From JAIBCC01 sp963763855 (GTDB taxonomy: Bacteria > Acidobacteriota > Blastocatellia > Pyrinomonadales > Pyrinomonadaceae): a stretch of DNA of 64,000 bases. The stretch is taken from contig CAVXPU010000005.1 of NCBI GenBank assembly GCA_963763855.1, positions 1,736,001-1,800,000 on the forward strand, written 5' to 3'. Under the pieces are notes generated by a model. That model searched no databases. It was not told the origin of the DNA and was given only the letters and a program-made list of their open reading frames with translations. Below, piece after piece: positions 9,692-17,868 of the stretch. The position numbers were made by a program, and so were the translations under genes. Positions within the stretch are counted from its first letter, which is position 1. Each line of letters begins with the position of its first letter.

Positions 9692-9850
9692 TTAGTCCTT
9701 TTTAGTGCGTTCACTTTTTGATTCTTGCGAAGCTTTCTTTTCGCGATTAAATTGTCTGACAAAAAGATACAATGAAACAATGGTGATAATTATTACCACC
9801 GTAAACATTATCAAAATGAACAAAATTTCCGAAAGTTCTGCTTTAGGCAT
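9692..9850 (-). CDS. Very small single-pass membrane protein (52 aa)
   Basis: An uninterrupted reading frame from ATG (9850) to TAA (9692) encodes 52 residues. A short acidic N-terminus (MPKAELSE) is followed by one strongly hydrophobic segment of about 22 residues (residues 9-31), then a highly charged Lys/Arg/Glu tail. The topology resembles small single-pass regulators or subunits, but I recognise no family. It ends 6 bp before the isochorismatase gene, so the two probably share a transcript. The hydrophobic segment followed by a basic tail is what argues that it is real. No clear Shine-Dalgarno sequence is visible. Confidence 0.6.
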   Translation of the reverse strand: MPKAELSEILFILIMFTVVIIITIVSLYLFVRQFNREKKASQESKSERTKKD

Positions 9851-9989
9851 AGAGTAATTTTAACTTAGTTTTTGAACGCTCGCAAAAGAACGGTTAAGAC
9901 CAAACTTTTAATAGTCGTGTTTTTATCATAAAAAACTATAAAAGAAAGACGTTTTCAAAATATAATCTGTATTTTTATCCAGTTTCATA

Positions 9990-10046
9990 AAAATATCTCA
10001 ATTTATAAAAAAATATTGAAATATTTTGAGAAAAAAAACATATAGA
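9990..10046 (+). promoter_or_regulatory. Promoter with overlapping operator-like inverted repeat before the peptidase/MBL operon
   Basis: A 13-bp inverted repeat with one mismatch (9990-10002 and 10015-10027, 12-bp spacer) overlaps a -35-like TTGAAA (10016-10021). A -10-like TATAGA follows at 10041-10046 (19-bp spacing; CATATA two bases earlier would give 17). The repeat is placed where a dimeric repressor would block RNA polymerase. The whole stretch is very AT-rich. A GAGGGG ribosome-binding site stands at 10066-10071, 6 bp before the ATG. Confidence 0.45.
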
Positions 10047-10077
10047 ATATAGAAAGCCAAAAAAAGAGGGGAAAAGA

Positions 10078-11913
10078 ATGGAAAATTTACCGCGAACCCA
10101 ATTCTTAACGATTGTTGCCCAAGACCCAAGTATTAAGGATATAGACGGAAATATCCTAAAGGCAAAAGTTGAAATTCCAGCCGAAACTTTAGCTCTCGGA
10201 CCTTGTGGTTATCGAGTTAATGTAGTTGATTACGATGCGTCAACTGATACACATTATATTCCGCTTGATCCTAAAAAACGGGGCAAGAAATCGTTTGATC
10301 CGTTTGAAGGGGCGGATGATAATGAGATTTTGAATAATCCGCATTTTCACCAGCAAAATGTCTATGCAATTGTGATGCGAACTTTGGCTCGATTTGAACA
10401 TGCTTTGGGCAGACGGGTTGAATGGGGATTTGAAGGACATCAAATAAATGTTGCTCCGCACGCTTTTGCTGATGCCAATGCTTTTTATTCAGAGAGTGAT
10501 AAAGCAATTATGTTTGGCTATTTTCGTTCGCCTAAAAATATCCAACAGATTGTTTTTACTTGTCTATCGCACGATGTCGTTGCACACGAAACGACTCACG
10601 CCATTCTTGACGGTTTACGAGAACATTACACCCAACCGTCATCGCCCGAACAAGCCGGTTTTCACGAAGGATTTGCAGATGTTGTCTCATTACTTTCGGT
10701 CTTTTCGTTAAAAGAAATCGTCAGCGTTTTGCTGGATAAAATGATTGAAACGGCAAAAGTAAATACCGCAACTAATGAAATGCCGGAAAACACCCCTGAT
10801 GAAATTAAAAAGGAATTAATTGAAGTAAAATATTTGACCGAAAAAACACTTAGCACGTCGGGTTTATTAGGTTTAGCCGAACAATTCGGCGAAGAAGTGA
10901 CCGGTATCAGAGGTAATGCTTTGCGACGTTCAATTGAACTTAAAACCTTGAAAGAACTGCAAGAAATTGAAGACAGAAAGGCAGAAAAAAAACGAAAGAA
11001 AATAGTTCCATACCTTGAACAAGAGGAATTTGAAGAACCGCATAGATGCGGCGAATTGTTTGTAGCGGCAATGATGAAATCATTTCTAAAGATTTGGACT
11101 GCCCGCATTGATGAACTTAAAAAAGATTTAACCGAAAGGAAATTTGTCAGTCGAAAATTGGTCATTGAGCAAGGTGCTGATGCAGCTTCGCATTTATTAA
11201 CTATGGCTATTCGGGCAATTGATTATTCACCTCCGACCGATATTAGTTTTGGCGATTATCTAAGTGCTTTGCTCACTGCCGACCAGGAAACCGTGCCTGA
11301 TGATTCGCGGTTTCAATATCGAAAGCACTTAAAAGAAATATTTGCCGAATATGGAATTGAGCCATCTTCTTATAATGAAAATGAATCGGGGATTTGGTCA
11401 ACTGAAAGGTATCGTTTCAAATACGACCGCATTCGGTTTGATTCATTAACTCGAAGTAAAGACGAAGTTTTCCGCTTTATTTGGGATAATCGAAAAAGTC
11501 TTAATTTGTCTGATAATGCTTACACCCGTGTTCAATCCGTCAGACCGTGTGTCAGAATCAGCCCGGATGGATTTATTTTGCGTGAAACGGTTGCCGAATA
11601 TATCCAATATATGACAGTTCAAGCCGGAGAACTCCAACAACTTCCTGTCCCGATCTGCAAACCAAAAGGAATGCCTTCGGACAAAGAAGTTATTTTATAT
11701 GGAGGTGGAACACTAATTTTTGATGAATATGGACAATTAAAATATCACGTTAGAAATCGTATTTTAAGTCAAACTTCGCAAAATAAAAGGTTGGAATATC
11801 TTTGGAAATATGGTTTCTTTACCCACGAAGATTTTTCAAAAAACTTCGTTTCAAGAATGCACTTGCGGCGTTCGGCAATTTTCTCAAACCACTTTGTTGA
11901 GGAGGAATTTTAG
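10078..11913 (+). CDS. Cytosolic thermolysin-like (M4-type) zinc peptidase of unknown role
   Basis: The 611-residue protein has the thermolysin core without its secretion parts. HETTH (170-174) sits in DVVAHETTHAILDGL, which parallels the M4 active-site helix. A third ligand Glu197 in FHEGFADVVSLL lies 23 residues further, and an upstream 'ANAFYSESDKAIMFGY' parallels the M4 substrate-binding strand. There is no signal peptide or propeptide, so it should act in the cytosol. Residues 205-330 hold a charged helical insertion, and the C-terminal 250 residues match nothing I know. The stop is 2 bp before the start of the MBL-fold gene, whose ribosome-binding site lies inside this gene, so the two are translationally linked. 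Possible roles are defence or protein quality control; neither is shown. Confidence 0.7.
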   Translation: MENLPRTQFLTIVAQDPSIKDIDGNILKAKVEIPAETLALGPCGYRVNVVDYDASTDTHYIPLDPKKRGKKSFDPFEGADDNEILNNPHFHQQNVYAIVMRTLARFEHALGRRVEWGFEGHQINVAPHAFADANAFYSESDKAIMFGYFRSPKNIQQIVFTCLSHDVVAHETTHAILDGLREHYTQPSSPEQAGFHEGFADVVSLLSVFSLKEIVSVLLDKMIETAKVNTATNEMPENTPDEIKKELIEVKYLTEKTLSTSGLLGLAEQFGEEVTGIRGNALRRSIELKTLKELQEIEDRKAEKKRKKIVPYLEQEEFEEPHRCGELFVAAMMKSFLKIWTARIDELKKDLTERKFVSRKLVIEQGADAASHLLTMAIRAIDYSPPTDISFGDYLSALLTADQETVPDDSRFQYRKHLKEIFAEYGIEPSSYNENESGIWSTERYRFKYDRIRFDSLTRSKDEVFRFIWDNRKSLNLSDNAYTRVQSVRPCVRISPDGFILRETVAEYIQYMTVQAGELQQLPVPICKPKGMPSDKEVILYGGGTLIFDEYGQLKYHVRNRILSQTSQNKRLEYLWKYGFFTHEDFSKNFVSRMHLRRSAIFSNHFVEEEF

Positions 11914-11915
11914 AT

Positions 11916-13487
11916 ATGTCACCCGATGAAACTCCGAAAAAAACTACTGATAAAACATTAACGCCCAAAAATATTATATTGCGATCCTATCAAGTCGGAT
12001 TTGGCGATTGTTTCCTGCTTATCTTTCAATATCCTGATGAAACCGGAAAAATTAACGCTGAAAAACCGATTGAGAAATTTGCTCTGATTGATTTTGGAAC
12101 GACAGGTTTGCCTAATGATTTATCTGATAAAGAAAAAGAATTGCAAATGTTGCGAGTGGCTAAAAACATTAGCAAAAGATGTAATAAAAAACTCCATTTA
12201 GTTGTCGCCACGCATCGCCATAAAGATCATATCAGCGGATTTTCGACCGAAGGAATGAAAGATTCGGAAACGAACAAATCTACCGGCGAACTTATTGCCG
12301 AATGCAAACCTGATTATGTTATTCAACCTTGGACAGAAAAGCCTGAATTACCCGAAAATGCCAAAGGAAACGGCAAAAGTTTATATGAACCAAATAATTT
12401 GAAAGCAGAGTATCAGCAAAAAGAAAGCAATGCTGATAGAAATTTCGCAATGATGCTCAACAATATGCACAATGTTTCCCAAGTGGTTGTCAAAGAAGCC
12501 AATCGCTTGGGCGAAGACATAAGGGAATCGTCAAATGGTGGAGGATTTGTTCATCCAATCAATGAAAAAATCAGAAAACAACTGGTTGTAATGGGCGATA
12601 ACAACATAAAAAATAAGTCTGCGGTCGAAAATTTGCGAGCGATGGGCAAAAATAAATATGTTAATTACGGCTCTGATCTGGAAGCAATTGAAAAGTTATT
12701 CGGCATCAAAGCGAAAGTTTTGGGTCCGCCCACAATTGACCAATATAGCAAGGTTATGAAGCAACGCTCACGGGATGACGAAGAATTTTGGATGCTCTCC
12801 GCTTCGCTTTTGAACTATTGGAAATTGCAATCAGCCACCGCAAATTTGACCGAAGAACAGCAAGATAAAAATAACAGAACGCCTGATAATCCATTTCCAA
12901 ATGCTAAGGTTTACGATAAATATGCACCTTCGCACACGAGATGGTTTATCAGAAGAATGCGGGATGTCAGAGCCGAACAATTACTGAGCATCGTCAGAAT
13001 TTTAGATAAATCAATGAATAATACCAGCGTTATTTTGCTGTTAATGAATGGAAATAAGAAATTACTTTTTCCGGGTGATGCTCAAATTGAAAATTGGGAA
13101 TATGTCCTCAAACATCATCGGGAAGATGCCGAAGAAGAAGAAAAACGCCAAGAGTTGCTGGAATTGTTAAAAAATACAACGCTTTACAAGGTTGGGCATC
13201 ACGGCAGCAGAAATGCCACGCCAAAATCTCTGTGGGAAAAATTTCTCAAAAAATCACAGTCAAATGCGACTGAAGACGAAAAGAAAAAGTCCATGCGAAC
13301 GGTTGTTTCAACAATGGAAGGCAAACACGGACATAGCGAAGAAACCAAAGTTCCGCGTAAAACATTGGTTGATGAATTAAATAAACACAGTCAATATCGT
13401 TCAACCGAAGACATAACCAAAGACTTTAAAGCTGACAATCACACGCCGGATGAAGACAAAGGCTTGTATTTTGATATTGAGCTTTGA
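11916..13487 (+). CDS. ComEC/Rec2-type metallo-beta-lactamase-fold hydrolase
   Basis: The 523-residue protein opens with YQVGFGDCFLL, the first strand typical of the soluble MBL domain of ComEC proteins. It carries the metal-binding THRHKDHISG (HxHxDH), LLFPGDA (the bridging Asp) and YKVGHHGSRNATP near the C-terminus. Between the first and second metal motifs lies an insertion of about 280 residues, much longer than in ComEC, rich in charged helices. There are no membrane segments or signal peptide, so this is not a DNA-uptake channel. ComEC-type MBL domains are usually nucleases or phosphodiesterases. Its start is 2 bp after the upstream peptidase stop, behind a GGAGG site. The pair looks like one functional unit. 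Confidence 0.75.
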   Translation: MSPDETPKKTTDKTLTPKNIILRSYQVGFGDCFLLIFQYPDETGKINAEKPIEKFALIDFGTTGLPNDLSDKEKELQMLRVAKNISKRCNKKLHLVVATHRHKDHISGFSTEGMKDSETNKSTGELIAECKPDYVIQPWTEKPELPENAKGNGKSLYEPNNLKAEYQQKESNADRNFAMMLNNMHNVSQVVVKEANRLGEDIRESSNGGGFVHPINEKIRKQLVVMGDNNIKNKSAVENLRAMGKNKYVNYGSDLEAIEKLFGIKAKVLGPPTIDQYSKVMKQRSRDDEEFWMLSASLLNYWKLQSATANLTEEQQDKNNRTPDNPFPNAKVYDKYAPSHTRWFIRRMRDVRAEQLLSIVRILDKSMNNTSVILLLMNGNKKLLFPGDAQIENWEYVLKHHREDAEEEEKRQELLELLKNTTLYKVGHHGSRNATPKSLWEKFLKKSQSNATEDEKKKSMRTVVSTMEGKHGHSEETKVPRKTLVDELNKHSQYRSTEDITKDFKADNHTPDEDKGLYFDIEL

Positions 13488-13543
13488 TGAAAAAGGATTA
13501 GGTCAAATAAATAGTTTCTGAAAATTATAATTACAAAAAAACA

Positions 13544-13571
13544 TTGACAAATAACAGAATAGACATAAAAT
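13544..13571 (+). promoter_or_regulatory. Sigma-70-type promoter for the secreted TPR peptidase gene
   Basis: TTGACA (13544-13549), a 16-bp spacer and TAAAAT (13566-13571) stand 25 bp before the start codon at 13596. This is close to consensus. The downstream sequence GGTAAGGAA supplies a ribosome-binding site. Confidence 0.65.
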
Positions 13572-13595
13572 TTTGTCTGGTAAGGAACTCACTAT

Positions 13596-16061
13596 ATGTC
13601 TAAAAATAAATCTTTGTCTTTGTCACTTTTCATACTTTTGTCATTAATCTTTTCGGCACAAATAGCTTTCGCTAAAGACACCTGGACAAGAGTTAAATCA
13701 AAAAACTTTCACCTGATCGGTAATGCAAGCGAAAAAGACATTCGCAAGGTTGCGACAAAGCTTGAGCAATTTCGTGAAACTTTCCGGCTTATCCTAAAAT
13801 CGGCAAATTTTGATTCGGCGATTCCTAATAATGTAATCGTTTTCAAAAGCGGATCTTCTTATAAACAATTCAAACCAAAGCGAGGGGACGGTAAAATTGA
13901 CGATGGCATCGCGGGATATTTTCAACCAGGAAAGGATGCAAATTACATCACCCTTTCGATCGAGGGCGAAGATTCGGAAACTTTCGGGACGATTTTTCAT
14001 GAATACGTTCATTTTATGGTGGACCTAAACTTGGGAAAATCGGAAGTTCCACCTTGGTTTAACGAAGGACTGGCGGAATATTATCAAACATTTGAGATAG
14101 AAAATGATCAAAAAGTAAAACTTGGACTCCCTCAAAATGGTCACCTTCGTTTGCTTCAAGATAATAAACTAATCCCTCTGGAAACAATGCTTAAGATTGA
14201 TAATTACTCGCTTCATCAAAATGGCGATCATTCTCGGAGCATTTTTTATGCACAGGCGTGGGCTTTCCTTCACTTTTTGATGCAAGACTCCAATGGGACA
14301 AGATTTGCAGGGGTCGAAAAATTCCTAAATGCTTCAGCAAATAGTGTTCCAATGGAAAAGGCGTTTAAAGATGCATTTAACGTGACTTACGCCGAGATGG
14401 AAAAACTCTTGCAGAAATATATTTCGCAGTCGAGCTATAGATATCAAACACATACATTAGAGAAAAAATTAAACTTCGATGCCGAAATGCAAACTTCTTC
14501 CTTGCCTGATGCGGAAATGAACGCTTATTTGGGAGACCTTTTATTTAGGATTCGTCGTGAGGACGATGCCGAGCCGTTTCTGCAGAAAGCATTGGCACTC
14601 GAGCCAAATTCCAGCATGGCGAATACCACGATGGGAATGGTTAGATTTCGCCAGAGAAAGTTTGACGAAGCAAAGACGTATCTGGAAAAAGCGATTGCAG
14701 GCGATGTGAAAAATGATCAGGCTTACTACAATTATGCGTATTTATTGAGCCGCGAAGGTCGAGACGAATTTGGTTACGTCTCCAAATTTTCACCCGTGGT
14801 TGCTACGAAAATGAGGGACGCTCTGAAGAAAGCAATCACGTTAAACCCAAGTTTTACTCCAAGTTATGAATTGTATGCTTTCGTAAATTTGGTTAATAAT
14901 GAGCAACTTGATGATTCGATCGTAATGCTCAAGAAAGCACTTACCTATCAGCCGGGCGATCAGCAAACGATATTGCGAATAGCCGAAATAATGTTTCGGC
15001 AGGAAAAGGCTGATGACGCGAAAATTCTCGCGGAAAAAATCTCCAAAACGTCCGATGAACCCGAAATAAAAGCACGTGCCGAAAATCTTTTGAGAAATAT
15101 ACAAACGATGCTCGACGTAAAAGCCAGAAATGAACAACTCCGCAAGGAATACGAAGGAAATCGAAATAATGCAATGCGAAATACCAGTCCGAGAATTCTG
15201 GGCAGACGACCAAATACTCGTGAGAAAGTACTAACGCCCGAAGAAATTGCTCAAGCCAAAGCAAAGGAACGCAATCTTGCGATCAATGAAGCAATCAAAA
15301 AACCGATTGCGGGTGAAAAACAGCTAATTGGGAAAATCATAAAGATAACGTGTCCGCCAAAGATGGTTGTTTATTCTGTGAAGACTGAGAGCGGTACGAT
15401 TTCGTTGTTCAGCAAAGATTTTCAAAGTCTAACGTTAGTTGCATTTGACAGCGATGCGGAAAACGCACAGGTTGCCTGCAACGCGAATTTTACCAAATAC
15501 AATTCGGTTCTCACCTATAAAGCTACAACTTCAACTAAGTCAGCGTTTTCAGGGGAATTAACGGCAATTGATTTTGTTCCCGAAAGTTTTCGTTTTATTG
15601 ACGAAAAGGAGCTCGCGGAAGCGGCTGATACCAGTCAAAATGAACCGGAGCCCGAGCAAATCGTGCGATCTTTTCCAAGCGAGACGACGGTCGAGAATGA
15701 CTCAAACAATTTCGAAGGGCAACGAAAGGAAGCGATGTTGAATGCAATCAGACAGGCTTTAAGGCAACCTCAGGAAGGCGAAACCCGCTTGGAGGGGACT
15801 ATCGAGAAGATTGAATGCGACAAAAACGGCATGTTTTTCTTTATGAAAACAGGAACTCAAACAATTAAGCTAAAATCTACTAATGCCTTGCAGATAAGAG
15901 GATTTACTAGTGATATCGAACAAGTTCAATTCGGCTGCGGACTAAAAGGATTCGATGCCCCGACGATTTTTATTTTTAAGGAAAGCGTAGATAAGAAAAC
16001 GAAGTCGAATGGCGAGATAATCTCGATAGAAGTCGTACCAAAATCATTCAAGCTTGATTAA
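13596..16061 (+). CDS. Secreted gluzincin-type peptidase with TPR repeats
   Basis: The 821-residue protein has a classical Sec signal peptide (hydrophobic core at residues 7-24, cleavage near IAFA-K). A peptidase MA-like domain follows, with HEYVH (135-139) and the downstream WFNEGLAEYY whose Glu is the likely third zinc ligand. From about residue 300 to 500 there are several TPR helices (for example AEPFLQKALALEPNSSMA). The C-terminal 280 residues contain two related domains, each opening with a stretch like 'EKQLIGKIIKITCPPK' or 'ETRLEGTIEKIECDKN', so an internal duplication of about 110 residues is visible. It is probably periplasmic or outer-membrane-associated. The physiological substrate is unknown. 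It has its own promoter. Confidence 0.8.
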   Translation: MSKNKSLSLSLFILLSLIFSAQIAFAKDTWTRVKSKNFHLIGNASEKDIRKVATKLEQFRETFRLILKSANFDSAIPNNVIVFKSGSSYKQFKPKRGDGKIDDGIAGYFQPGKDANYITLSIEGEDSETFGTIFHEYVHFMVDLNLGKSEVPPWFNEGLAEYYQTFEIENDQKVKLGLPQNGHLRLLQDNKLIPLETMLKIDNYSLHQNGDHSRSIFYAQAWAFLHFLMQDSNGTRFAGVEKFLNASANSVPMEKAFKDAFNVTYAEMEKLLQKYISQSSYRYQTHTLEKKLNFDAEMQTSSLPDAEMNAYLGDLLFRIRREDDAEPFLQKALALEPNSSMANTTMGMVRFRQRKFDEAKTYLEKAIAGDVKNDQAYYNYAYLLSREGRDEFGYVSKFSPVVATKMRDALKKAITLNPSFTPSYELYAFVNLVNNEQLDDSIVMLKKALTYQPGDQQTILRIAEIMFRQEKADDAKILAEKISKTSDEPEIKARAENLLRNIQTMLDVKARNEQLRKEYEGNRNNAMRNTSPRILGRRPNTREKVLTPEEIAQAKAKERNLAINEAIKKPIAGEKQLIGKIIKITCPPKMVVYSVKTESGTISLFSKDFQSLTLVAFDSDAENAQVACNANFTKYNSVLTYKATTSTKSAFSGELTAIDFVPESFRFIDEKELAEAADTSQNEPEPEQIVRSFPSETTVENDSNNFEGQRKEAMLNAIRQALRQPQEGETRLEGTIEKIECDKNGMFFFMKTGTQTIKLKSTNALQIRGFTSDIEQVQFGCGLKGFDAPTIFIFKESVDKKTKSNGEIISIEVVPKSFKLD

Positions 16062-16195
16062 GACAGCAGTGAAAAGCACAATCCCGAGAAAATTTTAGTT
16101 GCCTGTCTTTACATCGGCGAAGATATTCCGCTGGTTTTTTCAGGCTAAATCAAAGAAAATACACACACCTCTTAGCGATAGCCTTATCTTTTCGC

Positions 16196-16201
16196 TATAA
16201 T
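16196..16201 (+). promoter_or_regulatory. -10 element giving a probably leaderless O-methyltransferase mRNA
   Basis: A perfect TATAAT ends 7 bp before the ATG at 16209, so transcription would begin at or next to the start codon. No Shine-Dalgarno sequence is present, which fits leaderless translation. A matching -35 element is not obvious. Confidence 0.5.
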
Positions 16202-16208
16202 AATCTCA

Positions 16209-16850
16209 ATGATTCAAACCGAAATACAGGACTATGCAAATACACATACGTCTGCAGAAAACGAACTTTTAACCGAAATTCGAGAGCTTACTGCATCAAC
16301 TCGAAATGATAAAACGATGCTTTCAGGCTTTTATCAGGGCAGAGTATTGTCGATGTTTTGCAAGATGCTGCAGCCGAAAAGAATCCTTGAAATTGGAACA
16401 TATATGGGCTACTCGTCACTCTGCCTTGCGGAAGGTTTGCCCGATGATGGGAAAATTATCACGCTCGACGCTCAGCCCGAAACCTTTGAAATTTCTACTG
16501 ATTTTTTTGCACGATCACCTTACGCAGATAAAATCGACGCGAGATTCGGTCTCGCTCTAGAGATCATCCCGACGCTTGATGAAACATTCGATCTTGTATT
16601 TATTGATGCCGATAAACCCAATTATTCCAATTACTTCGACCTGGTTTTCCCGAGAATGAAGGTCGGGGGAATTATCATCGCAGACAATGTTTTGTGGAGC
16701 GGACAGGTTTTGGATATTGAAAAGTTTGATGATGAAAGCACGGTTGCATTACATGAATTTAACAAAAAAATTATGGCGGATGAGCGTGTGTCAAATGTGA
16801 TGTTAACTATACGAGATGGTTTGATGATTATTAGAAAGGAGAAAGACTAG
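16209..16850 (+). CDS. SAM-dependent O-methyltransferase (family 3, CCoAOMT/COMT-like)
   Basis: The 213-residue cytosolic enzyme has motif I LEIGTYMGYSSLCLA, the acidic strand IITLDAQPE, and the metal-binding block DLVFIDADKPNY followed by 'GGIIIADNVLWSG'. These are the signatures of bivalent-metal-dependent catechol or caffeoyl-CoA O-methyltransferases. In bacteria the family methylates small diphenols or tRNA hydroxyuridine (TrmR). The 213-aa length and the motif order fit TrmR-like proteins as well, and the sequence alone does not decide between them. Its TAG stop overlaps the GTG start of the next gene, so the two are translationally coupled. Confidence 0.88.
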   Translation: MIQTEIQDYANTHTSAENELLTEIRELTASTRNDKTMLSGFYQGRVLSMFCKMLQPKRILEIGTYMGYSSLCLAEGLPDDGKIITLDAQPETFEISTDFFARSPYADKIDARFGLALEIIPTLDETFDLVFIDADKPNYSNYFDLVFPRMKVGGIIIADNVLWSGQVLDIEKFDDESTVALHEFNKKIMADERVSNVMLTIRDGLMIIRKEKD

Positions 16851-17749
16851 TGGAGAAGCGAAGGCTTGGGAAGACAAGTTTGGAAGTTTCATTACTTGGA
16901 TTTGGTGGTGCGGAACTTGGGTTTGTGCGGAATATCGAGCAAGAAGATGTTGATAAATTGCTAAACTCTGCACTCGATTCGGGGTTAAATTTGATTGACA
17001 CAGCTGCCGGGTATTTGTCGAGCGAGAAAATTATAGGCGAAGCTGTAAGTCATAGAAGAAATGAGTTTTACCTAATTTCAAAATGCGGGGCTTTGGACGG
17101 CTTTACGCGTTCCGATTGGTCAAAAAAAGGAATCTTAGAAGCTATCGAACAAAGTCTGCGTGACATGAAGACTGACTATCTCGACATCGCACAGCTTCAT
17201 AGTTGCTCAACTGAAGTTTTGCAGCAAGGCGACTGTATCGAAGGTTTGCAGCGAGCCCTAGAAAAAGGTTATACGCGTTACATCGGTTATTCGGGCGACA
17301 ACGAAGATGCAAAATATGCAATCGAAATGGGGATTTTTGACACGTTGCAAACGTCCGTTTCGATAGCAGATCAATCGCCAATTGACGGTAATATCAAACT
17401 TGCACATTCGAAAGGTTTGGGAGTAATTGCAAAACGCCCAATTGCCAACGCGGTTTGGCGAAACAAGGAAAAACCATCGGACGTATATCATCATCCGTAC
17501 TGGGAACGAATTCAAAAATTGCCGTTTCCATTTCTGAAAAAATCGCTCGAAGAATCGATTGCGATTGCGTTGCGGTTTACGCTTTCGATTGAAGAAGTTA
17601 CAACCGCAATTGTCGGCACAACGAAGCCGAATCGTTGGCAGGAAAACGCCAAATACATTGCCGAAGGCAAACTTTCAAGCAAAGAGTTCAATGAAATCCG
17701 CGAGATTTGGGATGAAATCGCGGACGAAACATGGGTCGGACAAACTTAA
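16850..17749 (+). CDS. Aldo/keto reductase
   Basis: The 299-residue NAD(P)H-dependent oxidoreductase has the (beta/alpha)8 family pattern: GFGGAELG near the N-terminus, the catalytic tetrad as IDTAAGY (Asp, Tyr), ISKCG (Lys) and AQLHS (His), and the cofactor end SIEEVTTAIVGTTKPNR. The GTG start at 16850 overlaps the preceding stop as TAGTG and is served by AAGGAG at 16836-16841. The substrate is unknown. It is intact, unlike another aldo/keto reductase at 26.9-27.8 kb in this window. Confidence 0.88.
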   Translation: MEKRRLGKTSLEVSLLGFGGAELGFVRNIEQEDVDKLLNSALDSGLNLIDTAAGYLSSEKIIGEAVSHRRNEFYLISKCGALDGFTRSDWSKKGILEAIEQSLRDMKTDYLDIAQLHSCSTEVLQQGDCIEGLQRALEKGYTRYIGYSGDNEDAKYAIEMGIFDTLQTSVSIADQSPIDGNIKLAHSKGLGVIAKRPIANAVWRNKEKPSDVYHHPYWERIQKLPFPFLKKSLEESIAIALRFTLSIEEVTTAIVGTTKPNRWQENAKYIAEGKLSSKEFNEIREIWDEIADETWVGQT

Positions 17750-17750
17750 C

Positions 17751-17860
17751 GGAACGCCGTCATCCTGACGGCACAGATTGCGAGAGCAATCTAAACAAGG
17801 TAGTGATTCAACAATATTAGCGTCTTTTCAGACGCTTTGCCGTCAAGATGACGGCGTTCC
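17751..17860. repeat. Palindromic multi-hairpin intergenic element (MITE-like)
   Basis: Terminal inverted repeats of 23 bp with a single mismatch (17751-17773 and 17838-17860; outer part GGAACGCCGTCAT) enclose about 64 bp. Inside are two more perfect hairpins: AGATTGC/GCAATCT around 17775-17792, and AGCGTCT/AGACGCT around 17819-17836. It lies directly after the stop of the aldo/keto reductase and ends 8 bp before the next start. The compact nested-hairpin form is typical of non-autonomous mobile repeats. No transposase that would match these ends is visible here. Confidence 0.75.
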
Positions 17861-17868
17861 ATAAAATT

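Noticed and set aside
10662..11165. 167-residue antisense open frame inside the thermolysin-like gene
   Set aside because: Serine-rich low-complexity translation typical of an antisense shadow; the plus-strand protein has clear catalytic motifs.
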